Origin: Neptuniibacter sp048548695
Lineage (GTDB): Bacteria > Pseudomonadota > Gammaproteobacteria > Pseudomonadales > Balneatricaceae
DNA length: 64,000 nucleotides
Direction: 5' to 3' (one strand)
Assembly: GCF_048548695.1 (NCBI RefSeq)
Contig: NZ_JBLYIF010000012.1
Shown one piece after another: positions 9,601 through 15,781 of this stretch. Under the pieces are notes generated by a model. The model ran no database searches. It saw only the letters and a program-made list of their open reading frames with translations, and was not told the origin of the DNA. The translations under genes were made by a program, and so were the position numbers. Each line of letters starts with the position of its first letter. The first letter of the stretch is position 1.

Positions 9601-10336
9601 ACTGGTCAAGGAGAAACAACTGCAGGCCAAAGCGGTCATTGGTCTGTTTCCGGCCAATAGCACCGACAGCGACGATATAGAACTCTACACCGACGACAGC
9701 CGTACGACTGTGCTTGAGACACTGCACCATCTGCGACAGCAAACTGAAAAAGTTGCCGGCAAACCCCACATGTGTCTGTCCGACTTTATCGCCCCTAAAT
9801 CCAGTGGCAAAGCCGATTATCTGGGGGCCTTTGCCGTCACCGCCGGCCATGGCTGTGACGAACTGGTTGCACATTACGAAGCAGACCATGATGATTATAA
9901 TGCCATTATGGTCAAAGCACTGGCTGACCGATTTGCCGAAGCCCTCGCTGAGCTGATGCATGACCGTGTACGCCGTGATATCTGGGGTTATGCCCGTCAG
10001 GAAAACCTGAGTAACGATGAGTTAATCGCTGAAAAATATCAGGGTATCCGACCGGCACCGGGTTATCCCGCTTGCCCGGAACACACTGAGAAAGGTTTGC
10101 TCTGGCAGCTACTGGATGTAGACAATACCGCCAACATGACCATAACCGATTCCTACGCCATGCTGCCCACCGCTGCAGTCAGCGGCTGGTATTTCAGTCA
10201 TCCTGAATCGCAGTATTTCGGTGTTGCCAAAATTGGCGAAGATCAGGTTGATGACTACGCCAAGCGTAAAGGCTGGGAGAAAGCCGAAGCCGAACGCTGG
10301 CTGGCACCAAACCTCGGTTATGAGCCGGAAGAATAA
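6635..10336 (+). CDS. metH: cobalamin-dependent methionine synthase
   Basis: MetH transfers the methyl group of 5-methyltetrahydrofolate via cobalamin to homocysteine. At 1233 aa it is full length with all four modules. The homocysteine domain has zinc ligands Cys249, Cys312 and Cys313 (G-L-N-C-A and G-G-C-C-G). The pterin domain carries G-E-R-T-N-V-T-G-S. The B12 domain has D-V-H-D-I-G with the axial ligand His761, plus G-L-S-G-L-I-T-P-S. The C-terminal reactivation domain binds S-adenosylmethionine. The start is a GTG at 6635 with a GGGA about eight bases upstream. It is a single-gene transcript closed by the terminator at 10342. Confidence 0.98.
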   Translation: MTDQTLSQQLKSTLQQRIMILDGGMGTMIQEHKLEEADYRGERFADWQSEVKGNNDLLVLTQAKLIKDIHRDYLDAGADIIETNTFNATRIAMADYHMEALSREINVVAARLAREACDEATEETPDRPRYVAGVLGPTNRTCSISPDVNDPGYRNVSFNELVEAYTESLDGLIEGGSDIILIETIFDTLNAKAAIYAVETYFEQHDIRLPVMISGTITDASGRTLSGQTTEAFWNSIRHARPISVGLNCALGPKELRQYVQELSRICETHVSAHPNAGLPNAFGGYDETPEQMADEIGEWAQSGFLNVVGGCCGTTPEHIKAIREAVEKHPPRALPDITPKCRLAGLEPLSIGADTLFVNVGERTNVTGSAAFKRLIKEGDYETALDVARQQVENGAQIIDINMDEGMLDAHAAMYRFLNLIGSEPDIARVPVMIDSSKWDVLEVGLQCIQGKGVVNSISLKEGEEKFIEQARTIRRYGAAVVVMAFDETGQADTYQRKTQICERSYRVLVDKVGFPPEDIIFDPNIFAVATGIDEHNNYAMDFIEATGWIKQNLPHAKISGGVSNVSFSFRGNNPVREAIHCVFLYHAIKQGMDMGIVNAGQLAIYDDLPDELRNAVEDVIQNRRDDATERLLEIAEKYRGDGSQVDEKQAQEWRSWEVNKRLEHALVKGITEFIEEDTEEARQNHPRPLQVIEGPLMDGMSVVGDLFGAGKMFLPQVVKSARVMKKAVAYLMPYIEAEKDEHSKANGKVVLATVKGDVHDIGKNIVGVVLQCNNYEIIDLGVMVSAETILQTAREHNADVIGLSGLITPSLDEMVHVAKEMERQGFDIPLLIGGATTSKAHTAVKIEPAYKRDQVVHVTNASRAVNVVSALLGEKKTNYIKEIKEDYEAVRERHKARMTDKRRVNLQAARDNRFAIDWENYTPPVPVHPGIHVFDDIPLDEILPYFDWTPFFHSWELAGRYPRILKDEIIGEEATRLFHDAQAMLKQLVKEKQLQAKAVIGLFPANSTDSDDIELYTDDSRTTVLETLHHLRQQTEKVAGKPHMCLSDFIAPKSSGKADYLGAFAVTAGHGCDELVAHYEADHDDYNAIMVKALADRFAEALAELMHDRVRRDIWGYARQENLSNDELIAEKYQGIRPAPGYPACPEHTEKGLLWQLLDVDNTANMTITDSYAMLPTAAVSGWYFSHPESQYFGVAKIGEDQVDDYAKRKGWEKAEAERWLAPNLGYEPEE

Positions 10337-10341
10337 ACCCA

Positions 10342-10366
10342 ACGCCCGTCACCGACGGGCGTTTTT
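10342..10366 (+). terminator. Rho-independent terminator of metH
   Basis: A nine-bp GC-rich stem (ACGCCCGTC, loop ACC, GACGGGCGT) is followed by a T run, starting six bp after the metH stop codon. Confidence 0.9.
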
Positions 10367-10413
10367 GTTTCCGTAATAAGGCATATACTTTAGGCATTCA
10401 ACGGAGGATCCCC

Positions 10414-11169
10414 ATGCGAAAAAACACTTTAACGATCTGCTGCCTGCTCAGCCTGAGTCTGTCTGTTGCCACCAGCCATGCAGGCTGGAAAGATCTGGTA
10501 AAAGATATAAAAGAGAGTGGCGAGCAAATTCTGCAACAACCGGATAACACCACAACCAGCAACCTTGATACCAGCACCCTGATTGCAGGCCTGAAAGAAG
10601 CCCTGCAAGTCGGCAGTCAACGCGTTGTCGAAACGGTTAGCCAGCCCGGTGGCTACCTGGATAACCCCAAAATTCGCATTCCCCTGCCTCCCAGCATCGA
10701 CAAGGTCGCTGGCATCCTTAAAAAATATGGGTTGGAAAGTCAGGTGACTGAGTTTGAACACAGCATCAACCGGGCAGCTGAAAATGCGGCACCTCAGGCA
10801 GCCGAACTGCTGGTGACGGCAGTGAAGGAGATGAGCATTGAAGATGCCAAAAAAATCTACCAGGGGGCCGACAATGCTGCGACTGAATATTTTGAGGAGC
10901 ACACCCGGGGCAAATTACAGCAATTATTTATGCCCGAGGTAAACAGCTCGTTACAACAGGTCGGTGCTACACGTTATTACTCGCAATTAGCAGGTGAAGC
11001 CAAAAGCTTGCCTTATGTGGGTGACCAACTGAACGTAGACCTGGACCAATACGTAACCGATCAGGCACTGGACGGCCTGTTTACCATGCTGGCAGTTGAA
11101 GAGAAGAAGATTCGTGACAACCCTGCCGCACGGACTACCGAGCTGCTCAAACAGGTATTTAGTCAGTAA
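10414..11169 (+). CDS. exported DUF4197 protein
   Basis: The 251 aa protein begins with a clear Sec signal peptide (about 1-23, ending S-H-A-G), so it should be periplasmic. The mature part resembles the DUF4197 family. It is alpha-helical, with the P-P-S-I-D-K-V-A family motif (about 92-99), an E-F-E-H-S-I-N-R-A-A helix and the Y-Q-G-A-D-N-A-A-T-E-Y-F region. No catalytic residues are known for the family and its role is unknown. GGAGG lies upstream of the ATG. The yajL-like gene follows after 11 bp, suggesting co-transcription. Confidence 0.85.
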   Translation: MRKNTLTICCLLSLSLSVATSHAGWKDLVKDIKESGEQILQQPDNTTTSNLDTSTLIAGLKEALQVGSQRVVETVSQPGGYLDNPKIRIPLPPSIDKVAGILKKYGLESQVTEFEHSINRAAENAAPQAAELLVTAVKEMSIEDAKKIYQGADNAATEYFEEHTRGKLQQLFMPEVNSSLQQVGATRYYSQLAGEAKSLPYVGDQLNVDLDQYVTDQALDGLFTMLAVEEKKIRDNPAARTTELLKQVFSQ

Positions 11170-11180
11170 GGAGGTCTGTT

Positions 11181-11744
11181 ATGCCCAGCGCACTGATCGT
11201 GCTGGCAGAAGGTGTCGAAGAGATTGAGGCCGTCACCCAGATTGATGTCCTGCGCCGCGCCGGCGTCGATGTCACGGTGGCCGCCACGGTATCGAAAACC
11301 GTCACCTGTGCCAGAGGTGTCAGGTTACTGGCCGATACCCATCTCGATGAGATCACTGACCAGATATTTGATCTGATCACTCTGCCCGGCGGCATGCCGG
11401 GTGCGGAGCACCTACGGGACAGCAGCAATCTGATCAAAATGTTACAGGCACAAATGTCGGCAGATCGCTGGTTAGGGGCTATTTGCGCTACCCCGGCCGT
11501 CGCCCTCTTACCACATGGTCTGCTGACCGGTCGTCAGGCCACCTGTTATCCCGCTTTTCAATCGGCATTAGCGCAGGACCCACATTGCCAACTGGTTGAT
11601 GCTGCGGTGGTCTGTGATGGCAATCTGATCACCAGCCAAGGGCCGGGGACCGCACAAGTATTTGCGCTCACACTGGTAGAAATATTGTGTGGGCAGCAGG
11701 TCAGGCAACAGATAACCACCGATATGCTGACCGATTTACGCTAA
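11181..11744 (+). CDS. yajL: DJ-1/PfpI family protein, YajL-like
   Basis: The 187 aa protein has the DJ-1 fold signature. Glu14 in E-G-V-E-E-I-E-A and the reactive Cys102 in the nucleophile elbow A-I-C-A-T-P-A align with E. coli YajL Glu15 and Cys106; the S-Q-G-P-G-T-A motif near the C-terminus also matches. Members act in oxidative and carbonyl stress as chaperones or glyoxalase/deglycase-type enzymes, and the exact activity is debated. An AGGAGG ribosome site precedes the ATG. It appears to be the second gene of a DUF4197-yajL unit that ends at the hairpin 11764-11788. Confidence 0.85.
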   Translation: MPSALIVLAEGVEEIEAVTQIDVLRRAGVDVTVAATVSKTVTCARGVRLLADTHLDEITDQIFDLITLPGGMPGAEHLRDSSNLIKMLQAQMSADRWLGAICATPAVALLPHGLLTGRQATCYPAFQSALAQDPHCQLVDAAVVCDGNLITSQGPGTAQVFALTLVEILCGQQVRQQITTDMLTDLR

Positions 11745-11763
11745 GCTTCGCGAGACTGAACAA

Positions 11764-11788
11764 AAAAGCCGGCAGTCTGCCGGCTTTT
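11764..11788. terminator. bidirectional terminator between yajL and the beta-helix gene
   Basis: GCCGGCA (11768-11774) pairs with TGCCGGC (11778-11784) around a 3-nt loop. It is flanked by six A and four T residues, so it can end transcripts arriving from both convergent genes. Confidence 0.85.
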
Positions 11789-11824
11789 CATCACAATGGC
11801 ACCACCTTGTCGGCGGTCATGCCA

Positions 11825-13069
11825 TCAAATTTCATCAATATCATTAAAATCTTTTTCATCAACAACCACAGTATCGCGAAGCTTTACCTGCCCAGCGCCT
11901 GCATGTTTTTCCGACAGCTTCAGATCATCACCAATAAAAGCATCGTTAAGGCTTACCTGCAGACCACCCATACCCTCTTCTTCAACTTCTACATCACCTT
12001 CAACCCAGATATCGCGCATACGGACTAACACATCTGCGTTGCCCTCTTCTGACACTTTAATCGCCTCGTCGGCATTTCCGGCGGCATAAATATCCATCAG
12101 GTCCAGATCAACCAAATTGCCTTCGCCTTCACCTTCTGTATCAAAATCCAGGCCTTCATCATAGTTATCAACAATACTAATGTTGTTAATCACGCCACTG
12201 ATACCACCGGGGCCGGCCTCATCAATATCAAACGCATCATCGACATCAGGATCACCATCATCATTACAACTCGGGTCAATCGCAATGGGGTCTTCAACCA
12301 GCTCATCTGAGCAATAAGCACCGTTACCAATAAAATCACTGTTACGGACATGCACGATCACACTGCCTTCATTGCCTTCATCCAGCTCAATACCGTCACC
12401 GCCGACATTAAGGAAATGGGAATCTGTAGCGTTTAACACAATATCACCAGCACCCCGGTCATCAACCCGAAGTCCATCGGCATCCTGTTTCCCGAAACCG
12501 ACACCATCAATAACCACGTTGTTCAGTTGCACATAAATGGACGCCGCAGAACCTTCTCCCGCACCGCCCGAACCACCACCACAGGCATCACCCAGAGAGC
12601 AATCAGACACATGCACACCATGATTCCCGGTGCCTGTAACCGTTACATTGGTCAGTTTCAGACTGACCATACCCACCCGCTCTTCTGGTACAGCAATATA
12701 CAGCCCTTTGCCACCGCCCGGGTTCTCAATGCTATATCCGCCGGGACCTGCGAACGACAGATCAGAGATAGTCAGATCAGCCCCGGTGGATACCATCAGC
12801 AGGCTATCATCCATTACGCCCATCACACGCTGCCCGGAGCCTTTGATAGAGACTGCAGTTTCAGCGTCATAAACCAGAGATGAATTCAGAATGATATCGC
12901 CAACCGCTGGTGTGATGACAATTTTACTGGCACCACTGGCCAGTGCTGCACGCAAAGAACCAACGCCGCTGTCTGCAGCGTTGGTCACCATGGCAGCAGG
13001 GGCTGCCATTGCACCAGCGGAGATAAGTAAACTGCCAAACATGGCCAAACGCAGCGCTTTCTGTTTCAT
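11825..13069 (-). CDS. acidic secreted right-handed beta-helix protein
   Basis: The 414 aa protein has a Sec signal peptide (about 1-22, G-A-M-A-A-P). A CSLP-like opening follows (N-A-A-D-S-G-V-G-S-L-R-A-A-L), typical of parallel beta-helix proteins. Then come repeated rungs such as N-V-T-V-T-G-T-G-N-H-G-V-H-V and D-S-H-F-L-N-V-G-G-D-G-I-E-L-D. The mature chain is extremely rich in Asp and Glu, especially after residue 250, with few basic residues, which suggests calcium or salt dependence. Four cysteines could form two disulfides. No catalytic lyase motif is evident and the substrate is unknown. An ATG at 13069 (AAGGGA upstream) is preferred over the adjacent GTG. Confidence 0.8.
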   Translation of the reverse strand: MKQKALRLAMFGSLLISAGAMAAPAAMVTNAADSGVGSLRAALASGASKIVITPAVGDIILNSSLVYDAETAVSIKGSGQRVMGVMDDSLLMVSTGADLTISDLSFAGPGGYSIENPGGGKGLYIAVPEERVGMVSLKLTNVTVTGTGNHGVHVSDCSLGDACGGGSGGAGEGSAASIYVQLNNVVIDGVGFGKQDADGLRVDDRGAGDIVLNATDSHFLNVGGDGIELDEGNEGSVIVHVRNSDFIGNGAYCSDELVEDPIAIDPSCNDDGDPDVDDAFDIDEAGPGGISGVINNISIVDNYDEGLDFDTEGEGEGNLVDLDLMDIYAAGNADEAIKVSEEGNADVLVRMRDIWVEGDVEVEEEGMGGLQVSLNDAFIGDDLKLSEKHAGAGQVKLRDTVVVDEKDFNDIDEI

Positions 13070-13257
13070 CACAATGTCCCTTGAATTGATTTAGTTGCCC
13101 TTGTCAGGCGCATCAATCCAATAAACTAACGGGAGTTCATGACAAACTGATTGCAGTAAACAACTCCGCTCTGCCAGGCGAATGACTGATAGGCTACCGA
13201 AAACAAAACGTCGGATTAAACAAACACACTGGATAGCAACACCAGACTTAGGCCAGC

Positions 13258-14241
13258 TTATAACGCTGGAATATGGCTTCGTAAATAGATGACCACGATC
13301 AACAGCAGCAGTGTAATCACCCAACCCAGCAGATAACGGATCATGGCCCGTCGTGCCTGGGTCTTCTCAAACCAGGTACGGGGGCTGATACCACGGAACA
13401 GAAAGACCAGTTTACTGGCCAGATTGACGCTGACAATATTCACTGCCAGCAACAGTGCGGCCCCCCAGGCCAGCGAAGGCTGCCCGGCCCCCATCAGTAA
13501 ACCAAAGGTTGCTGCCGGAGGCAGTAGCGCAACCGCCACCATCACGCCAACCAACACACTGGGTAAACCGGTGGTCAGAGATAAAGCCGCTGCAGTACCT
13601 GAGGCCAGCGCCAGCAACACCGATTCAAGGCCTACATTCGTGCGTAACATAATCTCCGGGCTGCTTAACTCACCAGACCAGAGCATACCTGTCACGGCTG
13701 CCAGTGCTATCGATAACATCACCCCAATCAGCAGCGTTTTTGCCGCCATACGCATCAAGTGGATATCCCCCAGTGCGGTACCAAGGCTGAGTGCCAGATT
13801 CGGTCCAAGCAGTGGGGCGATCACCATCGCGCCAATAATAACGGCAACGTTATTTTCAATCAGGCCAATCGTGGCAACCACGGTGGAGAGAATAACCAGA
13901 AGAAAAAAATTACAATCCAGCCGGGCACCCTTATCGACTTCCTGATACAGCGATTCACGGGCTGCTTTAGCTTCCTGGTGATCGACTTTTTCTTTATCCG
14001 GTTGCGGCAAAGCAGCTTCAACTGGCAACACCAGAATGCGTGCTGTAGGTTGCGCACCTAACAGGGTCTGCAGTTTATCCAATACGGTTTGCAGCTGGGT
14101 ATCATTCACCAGCACGCGCATGCTTTGCATGCCGTCTTCGCCCACGAGACCGAAACGCAGATCTTCTGCTTTCACCGATGCAGCAAGTTCTTTGATGGTA
14201 GCTGCACTTCTCTCACTCGCAATAACTTCGATATATTTCAT
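13258..14241 (-). CDS. DUF389 / TIGR00341 family membrane protein
   Basis: The 327 aa protein has a soluble N-terminal domain (about 1-110) with an ACT-like beginning (M-K-Y-I-E-V-I-A). About six membrane segments follow, with the conserved family sequence V-I-I-G-A-M-V-I-A-P-L-L-G-P-N and the later L-P-S-V-L-V-G-V-M-V-A-V-A-L-L-P-P-A. Both motifs define DUF389 proteins, whose transport or channel function is not known. It lies downstream of the raiA-like gene but is separated from it by a terminator-like hairpin. Confidence 0.88.
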   Translation of the reverse strand: MKYIEVIASERSAATIKELAASVKAEDLRFGLVGEDGMQSMRVLVNDTQLQTVLDKLQTLLGAQPTARILVLPVEAALPQPDKEKVDHQEAKAARESLYQEVDKGARLDCNFFLLVILSTVVATIGLIENNVAVIIGAMVIAPLLGPNLALSLGTALGDIHLMRMAAKTLLIGVMLSIALAAVTGMLWSGELSSPEIMLRTNVGLESVLLALASGTAAALSLTTGLPSVLVGVMVAVALLPPAATFGLLMGAGQPSLAWGAALLLAVNIVSVNLASKLVFLFRGISPRTWFEKTQARRAMIRYLLGWVITLLLLIVVIYLRSHIPAL

Positions 14242-14298
14242 GCCTTTCCCTGCCAGAGACCCTCTGCTATTACGATACAGCCATGGCTACTAAATAAT

Positions 14299-14322
14299 AA
14301 AGCCCGACAGGTGCCGGGCTTT
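14299..14322 (-). terminator. terminator after the raiA-like gene
   Basis: AAAGCCCG (14299-14306) pairs with CGGGCTTT (14315-14322), followed on the minus strand by a T-rich tail (TTTATTATTT). It lies between the raiA-like stop and the DUF389 gene. Confidence 0.7.
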
Positions 14323-14347
14323 ATTTGCAAGAATTAATCAGGCTCTG

Positions 14348-14698
14348 TTACACAGGTTCAGCAGAGGCCTCAAGGTCATCTTCAATCTCAACAACAGGCT
14401 TCTGAACACCTTTTTTGTTGGTATGTTTCTGATGCTCCTTATCTAACTGTTTATTGATTTTATCTTCCAATGCATCCAGAGCAGCGTATAGGTTGTCAGC
14501 GACTGCTTTAGCAAAGAGGTCTTTACCGGCGATATGGACACGCGCCTCTGCCAGCTCTTCCCGGTCATTTTTCTCAATGATGATCTGAGCACTGCTAATG
14601 TCATCATAGCGCTGCTGACAAGTTTCCAGCCATGCCTCAATACGCTCTCTTACACTAGGGGATACTTTGTCATTGCGGTGAGTGATGTTGATGTTCAT
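14348..14698 (-). CDS. ribosome hibernation factor of the RaiA/HPF family
   Basis: The 116 aa protein begins M-N-I-N-I-T-H-R-N and has the beta-alpha-beta fold of ribosome-associated inhibitors that occupy the decoding centre in stationary phase. The body is followed by a charged C-terminal tail (about 90-116), making it longer than short HPF (95 aa) and closer to RaiA (113 aa). I chose the ATG at 14698 because AAGGA lies nine bases upstream; the longer ORF start lacks one. Unlike the usual hpf gene, it is not in an rpoN-ptsN cluster, which favours a separate RaiA-like role. An inverted TGCAA-n7-TTGCA lies just upstream. Confidence 0.88.
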   Translation of the reverse strand: MNINITHRNDKVSPSVRERIEAWLETCQQRYDDISSAQIIIEKNDREELAEARVHIAGKDLFAKAVADNLYAALDALEDKINKQLDKEHQKHTNKKGVQKPVVEIEDDLEASAEPV

Positions 14699-14856
14699 TA
14701 TTTTTTTCCTTAATGCAAAGTTATCTTGCACTTACAGTAGTACCACTTTGAAAGAGGAAAACAAAATGTTTTTTTGTCCGAAATATAAAAAATTGATCCA
14801 GGCAAAAAAAAACCTGAAAACACCGCAGAATTACTTCTTAGTCCGTTGTTTTTAAG

Positions 14857-15711
14857 CTATTTTTTATATTGGAATGTGGCGCTCAACAACCCGGATATTA
14901 CCACCAAAGCAATCCCGCCAAGCGTTACCCAGTCGAGAATTTCACCCCAGATTAGCCAGCCAAACATGGCAGCAAACGCCACTGACGCATAGGTAAACGG
15001 GCCGAGTTGAGCCGCCGGTGCCAGACCATATCCGCGACTTAATAATAGTTGCGCCAGGGTTGAGGTGACCGCCATCAACAACAACCAGCCCCACTGCAGC
15101 AGGCTCGGCGCTTGCCAGACAAGTGCCGCCGGAATGGCCGCTAACAGACTGCTGAACAAGGCAAAATAAAACACCACCCTGTGCGCAGGTTCCGACACAC
15201 TCATACGACGGATCACTACCTTAGCCAAGGCCCCCAGCATGGCACCCGCTAATGCAATCACCACAGCATAATCAAAGCTCCCCGCTACCGGATTGAGGAT
15301 CAGAAAAACGCCGATAAAACCGATCAGTATCGCCATCAGAACCGCTGAGCTGACCCGCTCCCCCAGCCACCAAAATGCGAACAACGGCATAAAAAACGGC
15401 GCTGTCTGTTTCAACAGCGCCGCCTCTGCCAAGGCTAGGTGTCCCCAGGAATAATACAGGCAAAGCATCGCAGTGACGCCCACCAATGCACGTAATAGAT
15501 GCAGATGAATACATTGGGTGGCAATAGATTGCAGCCCCTGACGCATCATCCAGGGTAACATCAGCATCAAGCCAAACAGATTCCGCACAAATACGATTAA
15601 GGCAGTACTGACTTCATCAGATATCTGCTTCACCACCATGCCAGAACACACCAGAAACAACTCTGCCAACAAAATCAAAAGTGCAGCCCTGTGGGGTGCA
15701 TATTCCTGCAT
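14857..15711 (-). CDS. EamA/DMT family permease
   Basis: The 284 aa protein consists almost entirely of about ten hydrophobic segments in two EamA repeats, the layout of drug/metabolite transporters in the inner membrane. The substrate cannot be read from sequence; relatives include exporters of amino acids, nucleobases and methyl viologen. No ribosome site stronger than a weak AG-rich stretch is seen. A 7-8 bp hairpin (15741-15763) lies upstream but lacks a T run. Confidence 0.88.
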   Translation of the reverse strand: MQEYAPHRAALLILLAELFLVCSGMVVKQISDEVSTALIVFVRNLFGLMLMLPWMMRQGLQSIATQCIHLHLLRALVGVTAMLCLYYSWGHLALAEAALLKQTAPFFMPLFAFWWLGERVSSAVLMAILIGFIGVFLILNPVAGSFDYAVVIALAGAMLGALAKVVIRRMSVSEPAHRVVFYFALFSSLLAAIPAALVWQAPSLLQWGWLLLMAVTSTLAQLLLSRGYGLAPAAQLGPFTYASVAFAAMFGWLIWGEILDWVTLGGIALVVISGLLSATFQYKK

Positions 15712-15781
15712 TAGCGGTTCCCATGGACATAGAGAAGGGCTGCCGCACCTGAGCAGTGCGGCATTAAACAGTGCTGCTCAG

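Noticed and set aside
15741..15763. Perfect 8-bp hairpin TGCCGCAC/GTGCGGCA between the M16 and DMT genes
   Set aside because: There is no T run on either strand, so it cannot be called a terminator; no other role is evident.
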